From the NCBI RefSeq assembly GCF_019192735.1, contig NZ_JAHTKP010000028.1, positions 33,661-97,660 of the forward strand: a stretch of DNA of 64,000 nucleotides, given 5' to 3'. Below, piece after piece: positions 18,179 to 25,791 of this stretch. Numbering within the stretch: position 1 is the first letter of the stretch; each line of letters begins with the position of its first letter. The notes beneath the pieces are model-generated. The model made no database searches, was not told the DNA's origin, and saw only the letters and a list, made by a program, of their open reading frames with translations. Origin of the DNA: Kitasatospora aureofaciens. Its GTDB lineage: Bacteria; Actinomycetota; Actinomycetes; Streptomycetales; Streptomycetaceae. Both the position numbers and the translations under genes were made by a program.

Positions 18179-18538
18179 TCAGATCCAGGGGGAGATGGCG
18201 CGGCGGATGTCACTGGCCGCCGCGCTGAGGTTGTCGGCGGCCAGGCGGATGTCGAAGTCGAACGGGTCGTCGTCGGGGAGGGAGCCCAACTCCTTGTCGG
18301 CAGCCGCGTCGAAGACGTCGGCGAACGCTTCGGCGATGCCGGCGGACTTGATGGCCTCGACAACGTCGCAGTGATCGGCGCCCTTGCGGATCGCGTCGGC
18401 CAGCAGTCGCAGGGCGGCTGCGGCGGCCGGGGCGAGGTGTTCCAGGTCGCCGCCGAGGCCGACACCGGTGGCTCCGTGGTGAACGACGGCGCCGGTCACC
18501 ACGCGGTCCGGGAGGCTGCTGCCTGTCTGGTCGGCCAT
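18179..18538 (-). CDS. Hypothetical acidic helical protein
   Basis: 119 residues from ATG 18538 with AGAGGAG upstream. Mostly helices rich in Ala/Asp (DVVEAIKSAGIAEAFADVFD). No metal or catalytic motif. A perfect 13-base-arm palindrome lies 26 bases upstream of the start and could regulate it. Confidence 0.65.
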   Translation of the reverse strand: MADQTGSSLPDRVVTGAVVHHGATGVGLGGDLEHLAPAAAAALRLLADAIRKGADHCDVVEAIKSAGIAEAFADVFDAAADKELGSLPDDDPFDFDIRLAADNLSAAASDIRRAISPWI

Positions 18539-18564
18539 GGTGGTGAATCTCCTCTTGGATGGGG

Positions 18565-18591
18565 GTGGGACTCGGAATTTCCGAGTCCCAC
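18565..18591. promoter_or_regulatory. 27-base palindrome upstream of 18538 gene
   Basis: Arms GTGGGACTCGGAA and TTCCGAGTCCCAC around one base. Its inner 21 bases recur exactly (reverse complement) at 27274-27294. Candidate operator or partition site; not a terminator, as no T-run follows. Confidence 0.65.
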
Positions 18592-18675
18592 CGGCTGGGG
18601 GAGCCCGGGTCGAGCGTCGCGCAGGCAGCCGACTCGGTATGTCCAGGGCTGGACGCAAGTGGAGTGATGCGGGTC

Positions 18676-19128
18676 TCAGGCGACGATGCGGCCGGGCTGG
18701 CCGAGGTGGCGGCCGTGCTGGTCCCGCTCCACGACCTTCTGGTCGATGTCGCGGTGGTTGAGCGTGACGACCAGGTGGTGGACCTCGGACAGCCGCGCGG
18801 CCAGGGTCTCCGCGACGGTGGCCGCGCGGTGCCGCCCGCCGGCGCAGCCGATGGCGACGCGCAGCGGCACGCTGCCCATCGGCCCGGCCTTGAAGGCCTC
18901 CACCGCACCGGCCAGCGAGTCGAGCAGGGCGTTGATGCCGGGGGTGGCGAGCACGGCCTCGCGGACCTCGAAGTCGCGCGCGGTCTTGTGGCGCAGCTCC
19001 GGGTTGACGTGCGGGTCCTTGAAGTGCTGGCGCAGGTCGATGACGAGGTGGGCCTCGGGTACGGGGCCGTGCAGGAAGCCGAAGGACTCGACCTGGACGT
19101 CGGGCTCGTACTCGGCGGTGTGCGTCAT
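18676..19128 (-). CDS. RapZ C-terminal-domain protein
   Basis: 150 residues matching the C-terminal RNA-binding domain of RapZ/YvcJ: SFGFLHGPVPEAHLVIDLR at the start of the domain, PELRHKTARD, and IGCAGGRHRAATVAETLA, where RapZ proteins have IGCTGGKHRS. The N-terminal P-loop ATPase domain of full RapZ is absent. RapZ binds small RNAs and senses glucosamine-6-phosphate in enterobacteria; stand-alone C-domains occur on actinobacterial plasmids with no assigned role. ATG 19128 has GAGAGGA upstream. Confidence 0.8.
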   Translation of the reverse strand: MTHTAEYEPDVQVESFGFLHGPVPEAHLVIDLRQHFKDPHVNPELRHKTARDFEVREAVLATPGINALLDSLAGAVEAFKAGPMGSVPLRVAIGCAGGRHRAATVAETLAARLSEVHHLVVTLNHRDIDQKVVERDQHGRHLGQPGRIVA

Positions 19129-19232
19129 TGCTGGTCCTCTCCGAGGGGTTGCAGGGGGATCGTGCTGCACGGCGGCGGGGGAGGCTGCCCAGGATTGGGC
19201 AGCCGGGGTGTGAGCTGGGTCGCTGTACCCGG

Positions 19233-19433
19233 TCAGCTGTCGGCGGGGGCCAGCTCGTCGGAGCTGCACAGCACCGGGCCGGTGAAGAAGCGGCCGAACC
19301 TGACGGTCCAGCGGTAGTCGGTCAGCGGGCCCGGCTCGGCCTCGTCCACGATGTATCCGATCTCTCCGACCACCTTGGGGTTGTCCGCGCAGGCGACGAT
19401 GCGCACCGCCTGCTTCGCCTGGAACTTGGGCAT
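19233..19433 (-). CDS. Small hypothetical protein (66 aa)
   Basis: Starts at ATG 19433 (MPKFQAKQAVRIVA) with AAGGAG upstream. Strand-rich, with an aromatic segment (YRWTVRFGRFFTG), possibly a small SH3-like barrel. Lies in the transfer-block operon. Function unknown. Confidence 0.6.
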   Translation of the reverse strand: MPKFQAKQAVRIVACADNPKVVGEIGYIVDEAEPGPLTDYRWTVRFGRFFTGPVLCSSDELAPADS

Positions 19434-19493
19434 GATCAGCGCTCCTTGGGGGGGATGGGCCGCCCCGCGGTGGTCCGCGGGGCGGCGGTGTGG

Positions 19494-19739
19494 TCACTGC
19501 TTGCGGTAGAGGGCGATCCGCTTGGCGACGTGGTCGCGCGAGAATCCGGTGGCGGCGGCGGCGTCGCTCTGGATGGCATGGCCGTCCTGGATGAGCTGGC
19601 CGATCGCCTGCCACATCACCTTGTCCGCTTCGGCCTTGGCCTTCTCCGCGTCCTGGTGGATCTGGTCGCGGGCCGCCTTGAGGGCTGCGATCTGCTCGCG
19701 GCCCGCTTGTCTGGTCTGCTGGTTCGGGCGGGTGGTCAC
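19494..19739 (-). CDS. Small helix-turn-helix-like protein
   Basis: 81 residues from GTG 19739 with AAGGAG upstream. An N-terminal charged helix (AALKAARDQIHQDAEKAKAE) is followed by DAAAATGFSRDHVAKRI, which reads as a helix-turn-helix recognition segment. It could be a small DNA-binding accessory or regulatory protein. No family recognised. Confidence 0.6.
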   Translation of the reverse strand: MTTRPNQQTRQAGREQIAALKAARDQIHQDAEKAKAEADKVMWQAIGQLIQDGHAIQSDAAAATGFSRDHVAKRIALYRKQ

Positions 19740-19872
19740 TGCTGCTCCTTGGTGGCTGGGAGGATGGTGGTGCCCTCCCGCTCCGCTCGGAGCTGGTGGG
19801 TGCACCCGGGGCGGTCGCCTCTGCCGGCAAGCTCGCCGACCGCCCCGGGGGTTCCGGGCCGCCGCATTGACG

Positions 19873-20124
19873 TCAACGGCGGCTGGCGTCGGGGTCGTAG
19901 CCCTCGTGGTGGTGGTCGATCCGGCAGTCGGCACACAGATCGGCCTGGCAAATCCGGCACCCGGTCACCGCTTTCGCCGTGCAGAACTTGCACGACTTCG
20001 GCACCAACGCGAGCCCGGTGCGCCGGGCGGTGCGCCACTGCGCGAGGGCGGCATCCGCCTCGGCACTGGTGGCGCACCATGGGTCGTCGGGTCCGCAATC
20101 GCCATGGCCGCAGGACCGAGTCAC
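19873..20124 (-). CDS. Cys-rich zinc-binding protein
   Basis: 83 residues from GTG 20124, overlapping the upstream stop by 4 bases. Eight to nine Cys in two groups: CGHGDCGPDDPWC at the N-terminus and CKFCTAKAVTGCRICQADLC near the C-terminus, followed by HHH. Consistent with two small zinc sites. Function unknown. Confidence 0.65.
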   Translation of the reverse strand: MTRSCGHGDCGPDDPWCATSAEADAALAQWRTARRTGLALVPKSCKFCTAKAVTGCRICQADLCADCRIDHHHEGYDPDASRR

Positions 20125-20588
20125 GAGACCCAGTGCTTCGACGCGCTGCCGCCGATGAAGCGCTCGCGGCCGTTGGGGTAGGTGGCGTACCAGCACCCGC
20201 TGTACATGCGGAGGATGACCTCGGTCGGTTCGCCGATGGGGCCGCTCTTGCGGTCGCCGTCCCAGCGGGTGACGGTGTCGCCCGTCTTGTAGCCCTTGAG
20301 GGTGCGCCACTGCGGCGTCGGCGCGGGGGTGGGCTCCGGCTGCTTCAGGGCGGTCAGCGCGGCGATCTCGTCCGGCGTGGCCGGGCGGATGTCCACCTTG
20401 CGGCCGTCGCGGTACTCGATGTTGGCAGACGAGCGGACGGCGGACATCTGGCGGACGAGGCGCTTGGTGGGGCGCATCATTCCGGCTTCGATCTCGTCCA
20501 GCGCGGCGCGGGTGGTAACAAGGGTGGTGCTGCCGTTCTCGGTGCGGATGTGGGTGAGGTCTAGAGCCTCGTTGTTACTCAGGGACAC
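20121..20588 (-). CDS. Hypothetical protein (155 aa)
   Basis: GTG 20588 (VSLSNNEALDL) has AAGGAG upstream; longer frames run into the hairpin at 20657. The N-terminal half is helical (IEAGMMRPTKRLVRQMSAVRS), the C-terminal half strand-rich with Trp/Tyr/Cys (YSGCWYATYPNGRERFIGG). No recognised family. Coupled to the zinc-binding gene downstream. Confidence 0.65.
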   Translation of the reverse strand: MSLSNNEALDLTHIRTENGSTTLVTTRAALDEIEAGMMRPTKRLVRQMSAVRSSANIEYRDGRKVDIRPATPDEIAALTALKQPEPTPAPTPQWRTLKGYKTGDTVTRWDGDRKSGPIGEPTEVILRMYSGCWYATYPNGRERFIGGSASKHWVS

Positions 20589-20656
20589 GGTGTGTGCTCC
20601 TTGGTTGGTCGAACCCGCCGGACGATGGCTGTCGGGGTTGTGGCCCCGCACCACCA

Positions 20657-20713
20657 ATAATGCAGACTCGGAGTCGGCATGTCCAGTGTATGCCGACTCC
20701 GAGTCTGCATTAT
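20657..20713. terminator. 24-base-pair perfect hairpin
   Basis: Left arm 20657-20680 and right arm 20690-20713 pair without mismatch around a 9-base loop; the arms include GACTCGGAGTC. It follows the stop of the gene ending at 20720 and precedes the next start, so a terminator or processing site fits. Such a long perfect stem is unusual for that role. Confidence 0.65.
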
Positions 20714-20719
20714 GTGTCG

Positions 20720-21553
20720 CTATCCCCGCCGCAGGGCCGCGCGGGTGCTGGCCGAGCCGCCGGTGCGGTCCAGGGCCCGGCGCCGGGCGGCCTGCGGGCT
20801 CGCCGGGGCCTGGGCAGCCTGCATGCCCGCCTCGTGCGTGCGCTGCGCGGCGGCGTTGCGCGTCTGGGCGCCGAGCACGGCCTTCTCGTGCTTGCGCTCG
20901 GCCGCGCGCTCGGCGCGCTCGGCGGCCCCGATCTCCTTATCGTGCTCACGCTGGAGGGCGGCGGCGGCCTCGGCCCGGGCGTCCGCGGCCTCGTGGTAGC
21001 CGGCCACTTGGGCCTTGGCCAGCATGCTGGTGCCGTCGCGGACCACGCCGACGCCGTTGTTGAGCAGCTTGGTGGTGTCGCTGACGGCCCGTCCGAGCGT
21101 GGAGACCGTGTTGAGCCCGGCGGTTGCGGTGCCGAGTCCGGCGGCCAGGAGCCCGGTCAGACCCAGGCCGCCACGGCCACCCCCGCTCGACCTGCCGCCA
21201 CCCCCGCCGGCACCGCCGCCCTTCGGGGTGAGGGTGCGCGAGGGCTTCGCCCCGGCGTCCGGCTTGGCCTTTCCCGGCCTGGCGGCGATTCCGCCGATCG
21301 TGGTGTCGCCCAGCCGCAGCTCGAACCGGCCCCGCCGGGGCATGTGGGTCACGGTGCGGGCCTGCAAGCCGTTCGCGGTGAACTGGTGGCCGTTGCGGCA
21401 GGTGATGGTGGCCAGTCCGTCCTTGGCGGTCGCGCTGATGGTGTGCCCGTGGCCCGTGCCGTTGTCGCGGCACTGCGGGCAGGCGATGACCGCGCCGTTG
21501 ATGGAGAGGGGCCCCAGGATGCGCACCAGGTGCGGGCCGCCGAAGATTCCCAC
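20720..21553 (-). CDS. Zinc-ribbon/Gly-rich/coiled-coil protein
   Basis: 277 residues. Order: an N-terminal domain with CPQC and CRNGH (about 25-60), a linker, a Gly-rich tract (GGGAGGGGGRSSGGG, near 112-126), a hydrophobic Gly/Leu/Ala stretch that could touch membrane, and a C-terminal charged coiled coil (EHDKEIGAAERAERAAERKH). Found in the transfer block just downstream of the traB/clt region. Function unknown; a structural or DNA-binding accessory role is plausible. Confidence 0.65.
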   Translation of the reverse strand: MGIFGGPHLVRILGPLSINGAVIACPQCRDNGTGHGHTISATAKDGLATITCRNGHQFTANGLQARTVTHMPRRGRFELRLGDTTIGGIAARPGKAKPDAGAKPSRTLTPKGGGAGGGGGRSSGGGRGGLGLTGLLAAGLGTATAGLNTVSTLGRAVSDTTKLLNNGVGVVRDGTSMLAKAQVAGYHEAADARAEAAAALQREHDKEIGAAERAERAAERKHEKAVLGAQTRNAAAQRTHEAGMQAAQAPASPQAARRRALDRTGGSASTRAALRRG

Positions 21554-21608
21554 GCGAGTTCTCCTTCCGGTTTCCGGGTTCGTGTCGTCAATTCGGTATC
21601 TGCATAGG

Positions 21609-22184
21609 TCACTTGATAAGGAACTTGGCCCTGACCTTGAGCTTCTTCACGTGGTTGGTGACGTTGGTGACGTTGGTCGTCACGGAGTTGTCGATGTAGA
21701 CGTTTCCGGCGGCCTCGCCGCCGCGGGTGCTGCGGTTGAAGGTGCCGAGAACCGCAATCGCGACGGCGAGTCCGACCACCAGCGCGACCACCATCACGAG
21801 CGCCTTGACCAGTTCGGCGATGGCGTGGGCGATGTGGTCCAGGGCGACGGCCAGCAGCTCCAGCCCGATGGCGGCCCCGCCGATGGCCAGGCCGCCGAGC
21901 GCGATGCCGAGGGCGAGCTTGACGGCCCATCGCGGGAACAGCGGCTCGCCGGCCTGGACGACGATGGCCTGCGCCTGCTGCGGGCCGGCCGCGGCGGGGG
22001 CGACGGGCTGGTGCGCGACGGGGGCGATGTTCCAGGTGTTGCCGGGGCCGTGCACCTCGACCTGGCGGCCGGTCACGTCGGTGATGAGGTACCGCTCGAA
22101 GGAGACCGGCGCCGGGGCGGTCGGGGCGGCCGAAGTCGCAGGGGTCGGGGTGGCGTACATGCTGAGCTGGTCCATGATCGTCAT
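21609..22184 (-). CDS. Two-span membrane protein of the transfer block
   Basis: 191 residues from ATG 22184 with GAAGGG upstream. A strand-rich cytoplasmic N-terminus is followed by two long hydrophobic segments (around WAVKLALGIALGGLAIGGAAI and LVMVVALVVGLAVAIAVLG), then an Asn/Val/Thr-rich tail (NVYIDNSVTTNVTNVTN). Its position beside traB and the candidate clt suggests a spread-type role; no family match is certain. Confidence 0.6.
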   Translation of the reverse strand: MTIMDQLSMYATPTPATSAAPTAPAPVSFERYLITDVTGRQVEVHGPGNTWNIAPVAHQPVAPAAAGPQQAQAIVVQAGEPLFPRWAVKLALGIALGGLAIGGAAIGLELLAVALDHIAHAIAELVKALVMVVALVVGLAVAIAVLGTFNRSTRGGEAAGNVYIDNSVTTNVTNVTNHVKKLKVRAKFLIK

Positions 22185-22203
22185 CTGCCCTTCGGGGTTC
22201 GCC

Positions 22204-22379
22204 GGAGGTTCCCAGCGAGGGAGGTTTGTGGGTATTTGTCCTGCCCAGGGAGGTTGGACGAGGTTCGCCAGGAGGGTCGGAGGTTCCCGCGCCGTCGAAC
22301 CTGACCGGCGATCAAGGAACCCGCGGTGAACCTTCTGACCTGGGGTTCTCCGGAGCGGCGAACCTCCTGGCGAACCTCA
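22204..22379. other. clt: Candidate clt (TraB recognition) locus
   Basis: A gene-free stretch directly after traB with nine copies of AGGTT or AACCT in about 175 bases. Five read forward in the left half (22206, 22222, 22251, 22261, 22281) and four reverse in the right half (22298, 22329, 22361, 22373). Most fit GAGGTTYS. A 14-base inverted repeat (GAGGTTCGCCAGGA, 22260-22273 and 22365-22378) frames the right part. In Streptomyces plasmids TraB binds clusters of 8-base repeats (TRS) at clt close to traB. Confidence 0.6.
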
Positions 22380-22387
22380 TTTGCCCC

Positions 22388-24652
22388 TTATGCGTCGTTT
22401 GCGGCGTCGAGATCGGCGAGGCGGTAGCCGTTGCCCTTCTTGCCGTCCGGGCCGACCACCGGCACCGTGTCGATCTTGCGGCCGGTGGCCTGCTCGATCG
22501 CCTCGCGCAGCCGGCCACCCGCGCGGGTGCTCCAGGCCCGGGAGTTCTCCTCGGTCCGCTGGCCCCAGTCCCCGGCCGGGTCGAGCACCGACAGAAGGAT
22601 GGCGATGTCCGAGCTGCGCAGCTCCTGGACGCCGGCCCGCTCGAAGACCTGACGCAGCAGCACCAGGAACGGGGCCTCGGCCTGGGCCACCGGGCCCGGC
22701 CGACCCATGCCCCGCGGACCGCCTGCCGCCGAGGTGGTGCCGAAGGCCTTGATCAGGTGGGCCTCGATCGGGTCCTCGAACTGCCCCGGCAGCCGCCCGG
22801 CCTCCGCACGGAATTCGACCGCCGCGGCAATCAGCGGGGCGACCGCGTCGAACTTGCGGTCCTCCTGGAAGAAGGACCGCAGCAGCACCCCGATGGCGCC
22901 CGCGCAGTCCGCGATCGTCATGCCGGGGATATCGACGGAGAGTTCATGCGCGACCAGGCCCATACCGGTGGCCCGGGCGCCCAGAATCGCGTTGGTCTGC
23001 TTGTCGTTGGCGGTGCGCGTCGCCAGCCGGGACTTGGTGTTCTTGTTGAACTTCGGCGGAATGGCGCTGGTGTCCGGGTCCTGGGTGACCAGCAGGACGC
23101 CCATGTTGAGGCTGGCGGCGAATCCGCTGATCTCCTCCAGCAGCTCGCGCGTCTCGGCGTCGAGGGTGAAGAGCTGGGCCTCGTCGGCGATAAGGATCTC
23201 CAGCGGGAACAGCTTGAGGGATTCCTCGGTGAAGCGGGTGATGCCGTTCTCGACCATGAAGTCGTCACGGCGAATCGCCTCGGCGAGGAAGGCCCGCAGC
23301 AGCTCGCGGAAGCGCGGCACCGATCCCCGGCCGCCGAAGAACGTCGCGCACACTGGGGCGAACACCATCAGCTCGGCGGCCTTCGCGGCGGAGGCCAGGC
23401 GGATGTTCACCCGCGGGTCGAGCGCCAGGGCCGGGATGATGTTGCGCAGCAACATGCCCTTGCCGGTCTGGCTCATGCCGCCCAGCAGCGCCATGACGTG
23501 GCGCAGCCACAGGTAGCGCGTCGCACCCCGGCGGTCGAACCCGACCGGCGCGCCGACGTTCCAGATGTCGGTCTTCTCGATCTTGCCGTTCTTGCCGAAC
23601 AGCGGGCTGGTCCGGGCCGCGGCGAACGGGTTGCGCTTGGACGTCCACACGACGACCTGCGACTCGTGCTGGCCGCGGGTGATCTCGATCTGGTCGTCCG
23701 GCAGGCGCAGGAGACCGGCGATCTTCTTCGTGCGGGCCGCGACCTCATCGACCGTCAGGCCGCCGCTGAGGTTGTAGGTGTGCACCGCCGAGCCGTCCGC
23801 GTGGTACTCGGCGTGGCCGACCGGCACGGCCTCGACACCGTCGCGCAGCAGGCCCGCGGTCTTGAGCGCGCCGATGATCCGGGTGTCGCCGATCGGGCCG
23901 CCCTCGGCCGGCAGGTCGGCGAGGATCTGGTAGTCCGCGCCGCCGGGGGTGCTGGTCTTGTCCCGGTGGCCGACCACGGCCAGGGTGGTGAGCAGGGCGG
24001 CCAGCAGCGGGTCGGCGACGATCCACTGGCCCAGGGCCGCGGTGATCAGCACCGCGCCCAGGTAGAGGCTGCCGCCGATGGCGGCGGCCAGGGTGCGCCT
24101 GCTCTTCCAGGCCTTGGCCGCGACCTGGGCCTTCTCGTCCCGCAGTTCGCCGATGCGGGCGTCGTCGCCGTCCTTCTTCGCCTGCCGCAGCTCGCGGTTG
24201 TACTCCATCGCCCACAGCAGGTGGACGCTGTCCCTGACGACGACCCAGGCCCCGCGGGCAGCCAGACCCATGACCTTCGCGAGGTACTTGGGGCTGCGCA
24301 CCCCGTGGAAGATGACGCGGTAGACGAGCTGGTCGCGGTGGTAGCGCGCCAGGCTCGCGCGGACCTCGGGGGAGACCATCCAGTCCGGCAGCGCCCGCAG
24401 GGCGTGGGCCTTGAGGCCGCCGGCCGCGGCGGGCGGGGCCTGGACGGCAACCGGCTCGGGGACGTCCTGGGCCGGTGCGGGCTCGCGGAAGGTGCCGATG
24501 GTGGCGCCGGAGCGGCCGGTGGTGGTGACGCTGGCCGCGTCGGCCATCGCCTTCTCCAGGTCGGCGAAGCCCTTCTCGAACAGGCGCGTGATGTCGTCTT
24601 CGGGCTCGTCTCCGGCGCCGGCCGGGCCGAGGTTGGGGGTGGACTCGGACAT
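22388..24652 (-). CDS. traB: FtsK/SpoIIIE-type conjugative translocase (TraB-like)
   Basis: 754-residue DNA pump that would move double-stranded plasmid DNA between mycelial cells. Acidic N-terminus, two hydrophobic segments (about 195-240), then a RecA-like motor with Walker A GGMSQTGKG (391-399) and Walker B LIADE (D490, E491). The last 95 residues (from APFLVLLRQVFERAG) read as a winged-helix domain, equivalent to the gamma domain by which TraB/FtsK recognise 8-base repeats; a repeat array lies immediately downstream. Length fits the family. Part of the minus-strand operon starting at 28922, probably held down by the GntR repressor at 29193. Confidence 0.85.
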   Translation of the reverse strand: MSESTPNLGPAGAGDEPEDDITRLFEKGFADLEKAMADAASVTTTGRSGATIGTFREPAPAQDVPEPVAVQAPPAAAGGLKAHALRALPDWMVSPEVRASLARYHRDQLVYRVIFHGVRSPKYLAKVMGLAARGAWVVVRDSVHLLWAMEYNRELRQAKKDGDDARIGELRDEKAQVAAKAWKSRRTLAAAIGGSLYLGAVLITAALGQWIVADPLLAALLTTLAVVGHRDKTSTPGGADYQILADLPAEGGPIGDTRIIGALKTAGLLRDGVEAVPVGHAEYHADGSAVHTYNLSGGLTVDEVAARTKKIAGLLRLPDDQIEITRGQHESQVVVWTSKRNPFAAARTSPLFGKNGKIEKTDIWNVGAPVGFDRRGATRYLWLRHVMALLGGMSQTGKGMLLRNIIPALALDPRVNIRLASAAKAAELMVFAPVCATFFGGRGSVPRFRELLRAFLAEAIRRDDFMVENGITRFTEESLKLFPLEILIADEAQLFTLDAETRELLEEISGFAASLNMGVLLVTQDPDTSAIPPKFNKNTKSRLATRTANDKQTNAILGARATGMGLVAHELSVDIPGMTIADCAGAIGVLLRSFFQEDRKFDAVAPLIAAAVEFRAEAGRLPGQFEDPIEAHLIKAFGTTSAAGGPRGMGRPGPVAQAEAPFLVLLRQVFERAGVQELRSSDIAILLSVLDPAGDWGQRTEENSRAWSTRAGGRLREAIEQATGRKIDTVPVVGPDGKKGNGYRLADLDAANDA

Positions 24653-24752
24653 AATGGGTCCTGCCTTTCGAGGTGAGGCCCCCGGCGGGACCGTGGAAAG
24701 TTGAGCCGGGGGCCGGTTCTGTTCTTCGGGCGGTTCGGGATGCTGCGGCCGA

Positions 24753-25247
24753 TCAGAGGAAGACGTCGTCGTCGTCCACCGGCTCCGCCGGCGGCCGGGC
24801 CTCGGTGGGCTCCGGGGCGGCGCTGGGCTCGCTGGCCGGCGTGGGCCGCAGCCACAGGAGTAGGTCCAGCACGCGACCGTCCACGTCAGCGGCGGCGGCG
24901 ACCTCGCGGATCTTGAGGATCAGGTGGTCGGCGACCTGGGCGGGGAGCTCGTCGCGGGTCTCCTGGAGGCCCACTTGCAGCTGTTCGTTCTCCCGGCGCA
25001 GCTCCTCGACGCGGGTCTCGGCCTGAGCCAGGAGGAGCGTGGTGCGCTTGTGCGCCTCGACCTCGCTGGTGTGCGCCTCGATCAGGTTCGCGTTCTCCAG
25101 GAGCGCGGCGTGCTCGGCCTGGCGCAGCTCCCCGATCAGGGAGTCCTGCTGGGCGATCCTGCCGAGGCTGAAGCTCTGGTCGTTCTGCCAGTCGGCGAGC
25201 TCCTGGCGGAGGTCGTTCAGGACGTCGGTGCGGACGATTTTGAACAT
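24753..25247 (-). CDS. Coiled-coil hypothetical protein
   Basis: 164 residues; ATG 25247 (MFKIVRTDVL) follows GGAGGGG. Residues 10-100 form a long Glu/Gln/Leu coiled coil (ETRVEELRRENEQLQVGLQE), then a helical segment and an acidic Pro-rich tail ending DDDDVFL. A scaffold or motor-associated role beside TraB is possible but not shown. Confidence 0.65.
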   Translation of the reverse strand: MFKIVRTDVLNDLRQELADWQNDQSFSLGRIAQQDSLIGELRQAEHAALLENANLIEAHTSEVEAHKRTTLLLAQAETRVEELRRENEQLQVGLQETRDELPAQVADHLILKIREVAAAADVDGRVLDLLLWLRPTPASEPSAAPEPTEARPPAEPVDDDDVFL

Positions 25248-25395
25248 GGCTGTCCCCTCCCTATGACAGGCTGCTGGGTGGTGCCGGTGGTGGTGTCCCC
25301 CCGTCGCGGGAGGCGGGGCCGGGGGCCGAGTGCAACTTCCCGTGGGCCTGGCGCCCTTCGTCGGGTGGCTTGCTCGACCCCGGCCTGGCGGTGGA

Positions 25396-25710
25396 TCAGA
25401 AGAGCGTGGGCTCCGTGTCGGCGGCCCGCTCGGCGAGGTGCTGCTGGCGGGCCTTCGACGCCTTGGCGCGGATCGGGCCCAGACACTCGCGGCACAGCGC
25501 GGTCATCTGCTCGGCCGGCACGAGGCACGCGGCTCGCGGCGGGGCGGCCGGGTCGGCGACGGGGACCACCGTCAGGCGGCTTCCGTCGTGCCGGCCGTGG
25601 CGGCACTCGCCGCCTTCGGTGCGGTGCTTGAAGCCACACTGGCCGGTGCACTGGCAGCGGCCCGCGGAGCGTTCGAGGACGGTCTCGTAGAGGTCGGGGA
25701 GGTGGTTCAT
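25396..25710 (-). CDS. Cys-rich zinc-binding protein, HNH-like spacing
   Basis: 104 residues from ATG 25710. Cys/His arrangement CQCTGQCGFKH, CRHG, and a later LCREC recalls the zinc knuckles of HNH-type proteins, but the catalytic His-Asn-His core is not evident. Frequent in actinobacterial transfer regions. Function unknown. Confidence 0.6.
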   Translation of the reverse strand: MNHLPDLYETVLERSAGRCQCTGQCGFKHRTEGGECRHGRHDGSRLTVVPVADPAAPPRAACLVPAEQMTALCRECLGPIRAKASKARQQHLAERAADTEPTLF

Positions 25711-25791
25711 CGTGACTCCCTCCGGATGGACTCGTTGGGGTTGCCGGGGTGGGGCGATCAGCACTCGTCCCACCCCTTCTCGCGGACCGGC

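Noticed and set aside
22226..24676. 816-codon plus-strand frame opposite traB
   Set aside because: Antisense shadow of a gene with clear Walker motifs and family length; long antisense frames are expected at this GC content.
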